Shown piece by piece: positions 10,159-17,161 of a stretch of DNA of 44,298 nucleotides; the first letter of the stretch is position 1; every line of letters begins with the position of its first letter. The notes under the pieces are model-generated. The model had not been told where the DNA came from, did no database searches, and saw nothing but the letters and a program-made list of their open reading frames with translations. The DNA is taken from assembly GCF_003693445.1 (NCBI RefSeq), contig NZ_RFAR01000040.1, positions 1 through 44,298 on the forward strand, written 5' to 3'. The DNA comes from Aquitalea palustris (GTDB lineage: Bacteria > Pseudomonadota > Gammaproteobacteria > Burkholderiales > Chromobacteriaceae). A program made the position numbers and the translations under genes.

Positions 10159-10841
10159 GCGGCTTCCTCGGCCAGATGGATGCGCTCGTGCGCTGGCGGA
10201 AAAGACAGCCAATAGTAGAAATACTCGCGCGCCAGCTGGACGAAGGCTTTCTTGTTGCGGCTATCGTTCAGGTGCAACAGCATGGCATCGACCACCATGC
10301 GGAAGCTGTCTGGTCGGTAAGGTTGTCCGGATAGCAGGAACAACATGCCCTTGAGCAGCATTTCGCGTTCGTGAATGTCGGCTTCGGCCATACCATCCTC
10401 GAACAGCTTGCCCAGGTAGATTTCCAGCGAGGGCGGAAAGGCATCAAAGCCCTGGCGCTGCATGCGCTCCAGCAGCGAGGCCAGTGAGTCGGCCATCTCC
10501 AGCCGCACATTGCGGGTTGTAAAGCCGGAGCGGGCAGTAATTTCCACCAGCTTTTTCACATCACCCAGCCAGAAGTAATAGAACTCACGCGCGCAGGTCA
10601 GCGCCGTGACCCGGTCGATCACGGCACAGCTACCGACAAAACGCTCCACCACACGGCGGAAGGAATGGGCATCACGCGACACCCCATCCAGCAGTGGCAG
10701 CAATTGATCCAGCAATTGCCGTCGCTCATCCAGCACCTGTTCGGCCGCCCCCTGGCGCAAGATAAGGCGCAGATAGGCATCTAGCGCCTGCTGCAGGCCG
10801 GCCGAATCCATGGCGGGAAGTGATGAGGCTGAGTCAGTCAT
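10110..10841 (-). CDS. Unrecognised all-helical protein with internal duplication
   Basis: 243-aa soluble protein that I do not recognise. Two copies of a unit of about 54 residues can be aligned: residues 39-92 (ERRQLLDQLLPLL ... SFRRVV ... AREFYYFWL) and 158-212 (EREMLLKGMLFLL ... SFRMVV ... AREYFYYWL). The first 27 columns align with no gap and there is a one-residue indel later. Each unit looks like two or three helices ending in an aromatic-rich helix. No signal peptide, membrane segment or catalytic motif is seen. It lies 170 bp downstream of ribD on the same strand and overlaps the NTF2-like gene tail-to-tail by 49 bp. Confidence 0.75.
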   Translation of the reverse strand: MTDSASSLPAMDSAGLQQALDAYLRLILRQGAAEQVLDERRQLLDQLLPLLDGVSRDAHSFRRVVERFVGSCAVIDRVTALTCAREFYYFWLGDVKKLVEITARSGFTTRNVRLEMADSLASLLERMQRQGFDAFPPSLEIYLGKLFEDGMAEADIHEREMLLKGMLFLLSGQPYRPDSFRMVVDAMLLHLNDSRNKKAFVQLAREYFYYWLSFPPAHERIHLAEEAAQPISLLQPGSTTRQR

Positions 10842-11011
10842 TGTGGTCTACTCATGCTAGCGGCACAGGCCGATACTGGCGGCCATGCCAGTCTTGTGTT
10901 TCACCGCCCTAGTGCCCGGCGGCAGACCGGGCCATGAACAAGCTGCTTCATTGTGGAACACGCCAGCCGGTTCGGCCAGCCCGATATCCGCGGCAGCCAC
11001 GACAGCATGTC

Positions 11012-12121
11012 TCACAGCGCTGCGGCAAAAGTCATGTTGATACGAATATCAGCCCCCACCATGCGCACATCCTGAATCTTTACCTGCTGCTTGTCGGCAA
11101 GATCTTCCAGCGCCGGCCAGGCAAACAGGCCCTGCGCCGTACTGCCGACCAGCGAGGGGGCAAGATACAAAATGGCTTCGTCAACCAGACCAGCCCGCAC
11201 CAGCGCACCATTCAGGCCGGCACCGGCCTCTATCATCAGTTCGTTGATACCGCGCTCGGCCAGGTGGCGCATCAGCATGGGCAGATTGGCATGGCCGGCA
11301 TCTTCCGGCAGCACCATCAATTCGGCACCACGTTGCAGATAAGGCTGATGGCGGGCCAGGTCGGTACTGCTGGTCACCAGCAAGGTATTACCGCCATGGA
11401 AGATGCGGCGATCCGGCGGCGTGACCAGCCGGCTGTCCAGCACTACCCGCAAGGGCTGCTGCGGCAGGATGAAATCGCGCACCGTCAGCTGTGGATTGTC
11501 CACCAGCACCGTGCCACTGCCGGTGAGGATGGCACAGTGGCGGGCACGCAGCTTTTGCACATCATGGCGGGCTGCCGGGCCGGTAATCCATTGGCTCTTG
11601 CCGTTCAGCAAGGCCGTCTTGCCATCCAGCGTGGCGGCAGCTTTCAGCGTGACCCAGGGACGCTGGCGTTCTACCCGCGACAGAAAACCACGATGTACCC
11701 GGCGCGCCTCGGCTTCCAGCAGGCCGGCACTGGCATCGATGCCGGCTGCACGCAGCATGGCCAGACCACGGCCAGACACTTCATGATAAGGATCGACCAT
11801 GGCCGCCACCACCCGCGCCAACCCTTCCTGTATCAGCCTTTCAGCACAGGGCGGGGTGCGGCCGTGATGGCTGCATGGCTCCAATGTCACATAGGCGGTC
11901 GCGCCACGTGGAGTATTTCCGCGCGCCAGACAGTCCTTGATGGCCTGAATTTCGGCATGATCCCCACCAAGCTGCAAGGTTGCCCCTTCACCGATGATCT
12001 GGCCATCACGAACCAGTACACAACCTACGCCAGGATTAGGCGCGGCGCGGCGGGTGGCGGCTTCGGCCAGGCGCAGCGCCTGTTGCATGAACACATGATC
12101 TTGCGGGGAATACGACGACAT
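11012..12121 (-). CDS. ribD: Riboflavin biosynthesis deaminase/reductase RibD
   Basis: Bifunctional enzyme of riboflavin synthesis: deamination of 2,5-diamino-6-ribosylamino-pyrimidinone 5'-phosphate, then NADPH reduction of the ribosyl side chain. 369 aa. The N-terminal deaminase domain (1-145) has the zinc site H55-A-E57, C83 and C92 in PCSHHGRTPPC. The C-terminal RibD reductase domain (about 150-365) has TLDGKTAL and LPEDAG regions. The ATG at 12121 with GGAAGG upstream is preferred over the TTG one codon earlier. It follows nrdR by 102 bp; the glyA-nrdR-ribD order is common in proteobacteria. Confidence 0.96.
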   Translation of the reverse strand: MSSYSPQDHVFMQQALRLAEAATRRAAPNPGVGCVLVRDGQIIGEGATLQLGGDHAEIQAIKDCLARGNTPRGATAYVTLEPCSHHGRTPPCAERLIQEGLARVVAAMVDPYHEVSGRGLAMLRAAGIDASAGLLEAEARRVHRGFLSRVERQRPWVTLKAAATLDGKTALLNGKSQWITGPAARHDVQKLRARHCAILTGSGTVLVDNPQLTVRDFILPQQPLRVVLDSRLVTPPDRRIFHGGNTLLVTSSTDLARHQPYLQRGAELMVLPEDAGHANLPMLMRHLAERGINELMIEAGAGLNGALVRAGLVDEAILYLAPSLVGSTAQGLFAWPALEDLADKQQVKIQDVRMVGADIRINMTFAAAL

Positions 12122-12223
12122 CAAGCAACCTTCCAGCGGAATGAGTATGGTCGCGCCACGCCATTAGCGTCAGCGACCGGCAACGGAAAACAGGCCAGCC
12201 ATTGCCGGCTGACCAGTCCTTGT

Positions 12224-12682
12224 TTAATGATTGGACTTCTGGATTTCCTTGATGGCGTCGGAAAACTCGGAGATATCCTGGAAGCTGCGATACACCGAGG
12301 CAAAACGCACATAGGCCACCTTGTCCAGTTTGGCCAGTTCGTTCATCACCATTTCGCCGATCTGGCGGCTGGATACTTCGCGTTCGCCCAGTTGCAGCAG
12401 CTTGTGGCAGATGCGGTCGATGGCGTCATCCACCAGTGCGGTAGGTACCGGACGCTTGTGCAGGGCACGCAGGAAACTGGTACGTACCTTCTCGATATCG
12501 AACTCGGAACGATGGCCGCCGGATTTCACCACCTGCGGCATGCGCACATCGGCGGTTTCAAATGTCGTGAAGCGCTTTTCGCAGGCCAGACAACGGCGAC
12601 GACGACGAATGCTGGCCCCGTCCTCGCTAACTCTGGAGTCGATGACCTGCGTATCGGCATTGCCACAGAAAGGACATTTCAT
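12224..12682 (-). CDS. nrdR: Transcriptional repressor NrdR
   Basis: 152-aa repressor of ribonucleotide reductase genes that senses ATP/dATP. Zinc ribbon cysteines C3, C6, C31 and C34 lie in MKCPFCG and CLACEKRF, followed by an ATP-cone domain (about 49-139) with [12 protein letters not shown] and the [17 protein letters not shown] motif. Length and sequence are typical. It is downstream of the glyA terminator, so probably has its own promoter in 12683-12785, where no clear hexamers were found. Confidence 0.97.
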   Translation of the reverse strand: MKCPFCGNADTQVIDSRVSEDGASIRRRRRCLACEKRFTTFETADVRMPQVVKSGGHRSEFDIEKVRTSFLRALHKRPVPTALVDDAIDRICHKLLQLGEREVSSRQIGEMVMNELAKLDKVAYVRFASVYRSFQDISEFSDAIKEIQKSNH

Positions 12683-12784
12683 GACGTGTCAATCCAGTAT
12701 GTTTGATGAGGTCTGATGGTAGCAGCAAAGATCAGACAGGTTAATGCCTGCAACGGTAAAGCCGCCTTGATTTGCCGCAGATAA

Positions 12785-12813
12785 TAAAAAAGGCAGCCCG
12801 CAGGCTGCCTTTC
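12785..12813 (-). terminator. Intrinsic terminator of glyA
   Basis: On the minus strand the stem AAAGGCAGCC / GGCTGCCTTT (10 bp, 4-nt loop; plus-strand arms 12789-12798 and 12803-12812) continues into a T run. It separates glyA from nrdR. Confidence 0.9.
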
Positions 12814-12830
12814 GTCTGGCACGCAATCGC

Positions 12831-14078
12831 TTACTTGGCGTAAACCGGGAAACGATGGCACAGCGCGGTGGCCTGTTCGGCAACACGGGCGATGGCAGCA
12901 TCATCAGTCGGATTATCCAGTACATCAGCCACCAGGTTGGCCACCATCACTGCCTCGGCTTCCTTGAAGCCACGGGTGGTGATAGCCGGCGAGCCGATAC
13001 GGATGCCGGAGGTCACGAACGGGCTTTCCGGGTCATTCGGAATGGCGTTCTTGTTGACCGTGATGTGACCACGGCCCAGCAGCGCATCGGCAGCCTTGCC
13101 AGTCAGGCCCTTGGGACGCAGGTCCACCAGGAAGACGTGGCTTTCGGTACGACCGGAGATGATGCGCAGACCGCGCTCGGCCAGGGTACGGGCCATGGCG
13201 TCGGCGTTCTTCAGCACTTGTTCCTGGTACACCTTGAATTCCGGCTGCAGCGCTTCCTTGAAAGCGATGGCCTTGCCGGCAATCACGTGCATCAGCGGGC
13301 CGCCCTGCAGGGTGGGGAACACATTGCTGTTGATGCTCTTTTCGAACTCGGCCTTGGCCAGGATGATGCCGCCACGCGGACCACGCAGGGTCTTGTGGGT
13401 GGTGGAGGTCACGAAGTCGGCATACGGCACCGGGTTCGGATAGACACCAGCGGCGATCAGACCGGCGTAGTGCGCCATGTCGACCATGAAGTAAGCGCCA
13501 CACTTCTTGGCGATCTGACCCATGCGTTCGAAATCGAAGCGCAGGGCATAAGCAGAAGCGCCGCCAATAATCAGCTTGGGCTTGGTTTCCATCGCTACGC
13601 GTTCCATGTCGTCGTAGTCGATTTCTTCCTGCTCGTTCAGACCGTAGGCCACGATGTTGAACATCTTGCCGGACAGGTTGGCCGGGGAACCGTGGGTCAG
13701 GTGACCACCATGGCCCAGGTTCATGCCCATTACGGTGTCACCCGGCTTCAGGATGGAGAAGTACACCGCCTGGTTGGCCTGGCTGCCGGAGTGCGGCTGC
13801 ACGTTGGCGTATTCGGCACCGAACAGTTGCTTCACACGGTCGATGGCCAGTTGCTCAACCACATCAACGTGTTCACAGCCACCGTAGAAACGCTTGGCCG
13901 GATAGCCTTCGGCGTACTTGTTGGTCAGCTGGGAGCCCTGGGCTTCCATCACTGCGGGGCTGGTATAGTTTTCGGAAGCGATCAGTTCAATATGATCTTC
14001 CTGGCGTTGGCACTCGGCCTTGATAGCGGCGGCCAATTCCGGGTCGAACTTGGCAATCGTCTGGTCAGCTGCAAACAT
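12831..14078 (-). CDS. glyA: Serine hydroxymethyltransferase
   Basis: PLP enzyme interconverting serine and glycine with transfer of the one-carbon unit to tetrahydrofolate. The ATG at 14078 gives 415 aa and places the PLP lysine of [12 protein letters not shown] at residue 229, the same number as in E. coli GlyA. This supports the start over the ATG pair 15-18 nt upstream; GGAAGAG is the ribosome binding site. Candidate MetR boxes and a TAGAAT -10 (14120-14115) lie upstream. Confidence 0.97.
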   Translation of the reverse strand: MFAADQTIAKFDPELAAAIKAECQRQEDHIELIASENYTSPAVMEAQGSQLTNKYAEGYPAKRFYGGCEHVDVVEQLAIDRVKQLFGAEYANVQPHSGSQANQAVYFSILKPGDTVMGMNLGHGGHLTHGSPANLSGKMFNIVAYGLNEQEEIDYDDMERVAMETKPKLIIGGASAYALRFDFERMGQIAKKCGAYFMVDMAHYAGLIAAGVYPNPVPYADFVTSTTHKTLRGPRGGIILAKAEFEKSINSNVFPTLQGGPLMHVIAGKAIAFKEALQPEFKVYQEQVLKNADAMARTLAERGLRIISGRTESHVFLVDLRPKGLTGKAADALLGRGHITVNKNAIPNDPESPFVTSGIRIGSPAITTRGFKEAEAVMVANLVADVLDNPTDDAAIARVAEQATALCHRFPVYAK

Positions 14079-14134
14079 CTTTGACTCTTCCATCAAAGGG
14101 TTAACGATGAGGCCATTCTACACGAATCGCCCTC

Positions 14135-14162
14135 TGAAACATTTTCACGTGAAGCGTTTTTA
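14135..14162. promoter_or_regulatory. Candidate tandem MetR boxes upstream of glyA
   Basis: TGAAACATTTTCA (14135-14147) fits the MetR consensus TGAA-N5-TTCA exactly; read on the minus strand the centre base is T, as in the refined consensus. TGAAGCGTTTTTA (14150-14162) is a 7/8 match, centred 15 bp away. Between them the palindrome TTCACGTGAA (14144-14153) is formed. MetR activates glyA in E. coli, which makes the location meaningful. The first box overlaps the position of the -35 region, which is unusual for an activator. Confidence 0.5.
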
Positions 14163-14173
14163 CCAGCGCCGCT

Positions 14174-15283
14174 TCAGGCCTGCCCGTTCAACTGCGGCAA
14201 GTCATCAGCGGTAAAGAACAGCGGAATGCCATCACGACTTTCCGGGTAAACCGCCGGCAGCACATGCACATCGCGCACCCGGCATTCCGCCATCAGTTCG
14301 CGGAAGTTCGATTCGATCAGCGCCACATTGTCCATGGCCGCCAGCGGCCAGACAAAGGCTTCCCAGTTGCGCTCGTCGCCTTCGGCAGACAGGGTGATGT
14401 GCAACTCACCGTTGTCATGGGCCGACAGAATGGCCACCGGGTCTTTCGACAATTCACGCAGGCGGCGGATCTGGCTGCTGGCAAATACCTGCAACGCTAC
14501 TTCGAAGCGGGCGAAATTGCCGGCCACCAGCGCCTGCATCACCGGCAGGGGCGGGCGGGCGATGGGGAACAGCGTCACGCCATCGGTGTGCAGCTGCTCG
14601 CCCAGGAATTTCATCAAGGGCATGCCCCAGGCACCCACGGCACCACCCAGCTGTACCGGCGCGGCATCGCCCGGCTGCTGGATGGCCACCCCCAGCAGGT
14701 AGCGCAGGAATACGCCCTCTTCTTTCAGGGTAATGGCCGCACCGTCCAGCGCTTCGCCGGCAAGGGGGGCCGCTGCATCCAGTTCACGGGTCAGGCGATA
14801 CAGCTTCGCCGCATCCATGGCCACCACACTGTCCGGATGCAAGAGCTGGCCGAACACGCGGGCCTCACCATCCGAACTCAATACGCCGTGCTGACGCAAC
14901 AAGGCGTTCAGGCCGTCTTCATCAGCAATCTGCGCCGGCAGCGTCGCCTGATTCTTGCTGCCTGCCACCAGCACCAGCGGCAAGGCAAACAGGTGAGCAC
15001 GACGGCCATCCGGCTGCTCCACCGCCGCACGCAACGCATCCCAGACAATCTTATAAGTGTCTTGCGACGGCACCATCGCCAATGCGACCGAAATCGAGAG
15101 CAATTCGCCACGCTGCAGCATTTGCGCCATGGCGTCACGAATGGCGACAAACCACAGCTCGCGGTCGGCATCGCTGCTAGCGTTTTGTACCGACAAGGCG
15201 TTGTGGATCAGCATATTGGTCAGCGACACCGGCGGGTGGTACTGGCGCGGGTCCGGAAGAGTGAGAAGCGGCTGCGACATCAT
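14174..15283 (-). CDS. Conserved-looking protein of unknown function, 369 aa
   Basis: I do not recognise this protein. The start chosen is the ATGATG at 15283/15280, preceded by AGGA at suitable distance; a 21-residue upstream extension looks non-coding. It is soluble, without signal peptide or membrane helix. The N-terminal half (about 1-180) is helical with an aliphatic stretch HLFALPLVLVAG, and the C-terminal half has alternating strand/helix character ending in DGIPLFFTADDLPQLNG. It has two regions naming DSVVAMDAAKLYRLTREL and LGEQLHTDGVTLFPIARPP, but no catalytic motif that I know. Codon use resembles the neighbours, so it is not obviously foreign. It stands alone between glyA and a candidate small RNA gene that diverges from it. 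Confidence 0.8.
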   Translation of the reverse strand: MMSQPLLTLPDPRQYHPPVSLTNMLIHNALSVQNASSDADRELWFVAIRDAMAQMLQRGELLSISVALAMVPSQDTYKIVWDALRAAVEQPDGRRAHLFALPLVLVAGSKNQATLPAQIADEDGLNALLRQHGVLSSDGEARVFGQLLHPDSVVAMDAAKLYRLTRELDAAAPLAGEALDGAAITLKEEGVFLRYLLGVAIQQPGDAAPVQLGGAVGAWGMPLMKFLGEQLHTDGVTLFPIARPPLPVMQALVAGNFARFEVALQVFASSQIRRLRELSKDPVAILSAHDNGELHITLSAEGDERNWEAFVWPLAAMDNVALIESNFRELMAECRVRDVHVLPAVYPESRDGIPLFFTADDLPQLNGQA

Positions 15284-15434
15284 GTCATCCTGCTGAAATC
15301 GGGAAAGGGCATATTGTCGCACAATCAGCCGCGCCCGGCTCACCAAGCAAGCGCTTGACTTTCACATTCAAACATAAGCATGTGCTAATTAGCGACAGAA
15401 ACGGATGTTTTTTAGCTTTTCGAAAATACTGATG

Positions 15435-15463
15435 TTGACACCCGAGCGCGACATCCGGATAAT
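15435..15463 (+). promoter_or_regulatory. sigma70 promoter of candidate small RNA
   Basis: Perfect TTGACA (15435-15440), exactly 17 nt, then GATAAT (15458-15463; five of six bases). The predicted start is about 15468-15471. No plus-strand protein gene follows for which it could serve. Confidence 0.75.
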
Positions 15464-15469
15464 CCGTAC

Positions 15470-15561
15470 TCGTTGAGATGCAGCAATTGCTTCTTGATAG
15501 TTTCTCCTCTATTTCTCCTTTGTAGACTTGGCGCGGGCCTCACGGCACCGCGCATTTTTTT
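15470..15561 (+). ncRNA. Candidate trans-acting small RNA with two anti-SD motifs
   Basis: About 92 nt between a near-consensus promoter and a Rho-independent terminator. Parts in order: a 5' hairpin (GAGAU-GCA-loop-UGC-UUCUU, around 15475-15495, one U-U mismatch); an apparently unpaired pyrimidine-rich stretch with two copies of TTTCTCCT (15501-15508 and 15512-15519), each complementary to AGGAGAAA-like ribosome binding sites; and the terminator hairpin with seven T. This plan matches Hfq-dependent sRNAs that block translation at Shine-Dalgarno sequences. In Neisseria the sibling sRNAs (RcoF/NmsR, NgncR_162/163) are of similar size and use anti-SD motifs; homology is not shown here. Size, strand and start are inferred. 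Confidence 0.68.
15531..15561 (+). terminator. Intrinsic terminator of the candidate small RNA
   Basis: Stem GCGCGG-GCC / GGC-(A)-CCGCGC (15531-15539 with 15544-15553, one bulged A at 15547), TCAC loop, then A and seven T (15555-15561). It is very stable, and there is no upstream plus-strand protein gene within kilobases that it could terminate. Confidence 0.85.
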
Positions 15562-15811
15562 GTCCATTTGCCAGGCAAGCCCAAAAAAATCTGCATAACA
15601 CAATGTTATTAAAGATTTTTTACACGCGCGGCAGTATTCTCCCTCTGGCCAAGAATCACGCGAACCACCATGACGGCCCTGTCATATACCACTTTGCGCA
15701 TACTTGCAGCCACTGCGGCGAAAGGACATTGGAATGTACATTGGCATGTTCGAATTTGCGCAATCTTGCGCAGCAAATGAAACATATACTGTATACAAGT
15801 TCAAATTGTGA

Positions 15812-15889
15812 CAAAAAAGAAAAACCGAACATGCGAAAATGTTCGGTCTTGCTGAGCTAGCAAGGCAAAACAGCGGGAATTGCGCTGTT
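15812..15889 (-). terminator. Three consecutive stem-loops ending in terminator downstream of yfcF
   Basis: Minus-strand order: AACAGCG/CGCTGTT (15889-15869), CTTGCT/AGCAAG (15864-15848), then ACCGAACAT/ATGTTCGGT (15847-15824) followed by TTTTC-TTTTTT, an intrinsic terminator. It lies about 140-200 nt after the yfcF stop codon and most simply ends that transcript. The stacked hairpins could also be the body of a 3'UTR-derived RNA; no internal promoter was found. Confidence 0.75.
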
Positions 15890-16029
15890 GATCGGGGAAT
15901 CCAGTCTGGGGACCAAACCGGAAATGATGTGACAGAGCCAGGGAAATTAAGTTCTGACTTGTAGAAAATTCCACAGCACACATGATCAGCACTGTGGCAA
16001 GCAGCACACAGCTTAGCGGCTGCCCGACA

Positions 16030-16668
16030 TCAGGCCAGCGCCGGGCGCGGTAGCTGCAGCCACTGCTGCACTGATGGTCGCTGCCATTGCCGAGCCGCAT
16101 AGTCTGCCAGCCGCGCAGGCAGTTCATCGCCATTCAGCCGCAGGCGGTTGAGCATCAGCGCCAGATCGACATCGACAATGCTCCACTCGCCAAACAGGGT
16201 GTCCCGCCCCGGTAGCAGCAACTGCTCGGCAACACGCAGCAGCTTGTGGGCGGCGCGCTGGCCACTATCCGACAGGGGCTGTGTCACCGGCCGATAAAAC
16301 ACCACCAGCGTGTCGCGCTCCTGTCTGAGTGCCAGCAAATCGCTACGCAACCAGGCCTGGATTTGCCGCGCTCGCGCCTTGTCCTGGGCCGATTGCGGGT
16401 ACAAAGCCGGGCCGGGAAACAGCTCGTCGAGATATTCGGTAATGGCCGAAGACTCACTGAGCACGAAATCACCATGCTGCAAGGCGGGAACCCGCGCGGT
16501 CAGCGAGCTGAAGGCATAGGCCGGCGCATGATTGGCCCCGGCATCCAGATCCAGCGCCGACAGCGTAAAAGGCAGCTGCTTTTCCTGCAGCGCCACATAC
16601 ACCGACATCGCATACGGGCTGCAGTACTGGGCATCAACGGTCAGGTGTAGTGAAGCGGTATTGTTCAT
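16030..16668 (-). CDS. yfcF: Glutathione S-transferase, YfcF type
   Basis: Cytoplasmic glutathione transferase resembling E. coli YfcF closely along its whole length. 212 aa from the ATG at 16668, which has GGAGG 9 nt upstream; the TTG two codons earlier is too close to that site. The N-terminal thioredoxin fold has SPYAMSVYVALQEK (YfcF: SPYVLSAWVALQEK) and the glutathione-binding V-P-x-L ... LSESSAITEYL motif. The helical C-terminal domain has ARARQIQAWLRSDL and LFGEWSIVDVDLALMLNRL. YfcF has glutathione-dependent peroxidase activity and is linked to peroxide protection. Second gene of a two-gene unit, 24 bp after the SnoaL-like gene. Confidence 0.92.
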   Translation of the reverse strand: MNNTASLHLTVDAQYCSPYAMSVYVALQEKQLPFTLSALDLDAGANHAPAYAFSSLTARVPALQHGDFVLSESSAITEYLDELFPGPALYPQSAQDKARARQIQAWLRSDLLALRQERDTLVVFYRPVTQPLSDSGQRAAHKLLRVAEQLLLPGRDTLFGEWSIVDVDLALMLNRLRLNGDELPARLADYAARQWQRPSVQQWLQLPRPALA

Positions 16669-16692
16669 TGCCAAGTTCCTCCGCTGGTGACA

Positions 16693-17079
16693 TCACTCCG
16701 CACAAGCCTGGTCTAGTTGCACAGACCCGGAAACAAAGCTTGCGCTGCTTATCTTCCCTTCTTCCACGGCATACAGGCACAGCAGCTCGATCTGGCCCGG
16801 GCCTTCGGCAAAATTGCGCCTGACCATTTCGTGGTCAATCACCACCTGCCCCAGTACCTGACGCCGTAACAGCCGTGCATGCAGATCGGGCTCGGCGAAG
16901 CGGGCGATGGCCCGCTGGCGAATCTCGGCATGACCACGCGCCAGCAAGGTGGCAGGGTGCTGGTACTGGCAGGCATCTGCCGCATAGGTAGCCAGCCAGG
17001 CGTCCAGATCATGGGCGTTATAGGCGTCCAGCTGTTGCTGGACCACCTCTTCAGGGGACAAATGCAGGGTCTCTACCAT
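16693..17079 (-). CDS. SnoaL-like (NTF2 superfamily) protein
   Basis: 128-aa protein of the NTF2-like superfamily, similar in type to steroid delta-isomerase-like proteins. The start motif VVQQQLDAYNAHDLDAWLATYAADA is the classical SnoaL N-terminal helix, followed by a G-H-AEIRQ helix and beta strands (VLGQVVIDHEMV, ELLCLYAVEEGKISSASFV). The ATG at 17079 is preceded by GGAGAA. Substrate unknown. First gene of a unit with yfcF, so a minor detoxification role is possible but not shown. Confidence 0.85.
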   Translation of the reverse strand: MVETLHLSPEEVVQQQLDAYNAHDLDAWLATYAADACQYQHPATLLARGHAEIRQRAIARFAEPDLHARLLRRQVLGQVVIDHEMVRRNFAEGPGQIELLCLYAVEEGKISSASFVSGSVQLDQACAE

Positions 17080-17108
17080 CTTGGGTATTCTCCGGTGAGC
17101 ACTAAGCG

Positions 17109-17136
17109 AAAAAAAACGGCAGCCGCAGCTGCCGTT
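17109..17136 (-). terminator. Intrinsic terminator of ilvD
   Basis: On the minus strand AACGGCAGC / GCTGCCGTT (9 bp, CGCA-type 4-nt loop) runs into a stretch of eight T. It follows the ilvD stop codon by about 25 nt. Confidence 0.9.
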
Positions 17137-17161
17137 CTTGCACATTCAGCGGGCAGTCCGC

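Larger units (their letters stand above)
15284..16029. other. 746-bp stretch without protein gene
   Basis: This is the only long gene-free stretch in the window. It holds a candidate plus-strand small RNA (about 15470-15561) with its own promoter and terminator, and a minus-strand cluster of three stem-loops ending in a terminator (15812-15889). Base composition is lower in GC than the flanks. The part 15562-15811 shows no convincing feature: a 36-codon ATG frame (15670-15780) lacks a ribosome binding site, and TGTATACA near 15790 is a short palindrome only. 15890-16029 is plain 3' flank of yfcF. Confidence 0.7.

Noticed and set aside
10934-12706. 590-codon frame antisense to ribD and nrdR
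   Set aside because: Shadow of two certain genes; the composition (Gln, His, Arg rich) is not protein-like and it spans two genes and their gap.
12855-14084. Long frame antisense to glyA
   Set aside because: Mirror of glyA, which has the correct PLP lysine position and length.
14079-14173. Glycine riboswitch upstream of glyA
   Set aside because: The leader is too short and shows no aptamer-like paired elements.
15412-15603. 63-codon minus-strand frame opposite the candidate small RNA
   Set aside because: It reads through the sRNA terminator and anti-SD repeats on the opposite strand; the AGGAG-like sequences inside it are just complements of the anti-SD motifs, and no ATG follows them at a proper distance.
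15670-15780. 36-codon ATG frame in the intergenic stretch
   Set aside because: No ribosome binding site, no terminator of its own and no recognisable protein features.
15785-15810. LexA-like sequence TACTGTATAC
   Set aside because: Only one half-site fits; the required ACAG at the right spacing is absent.
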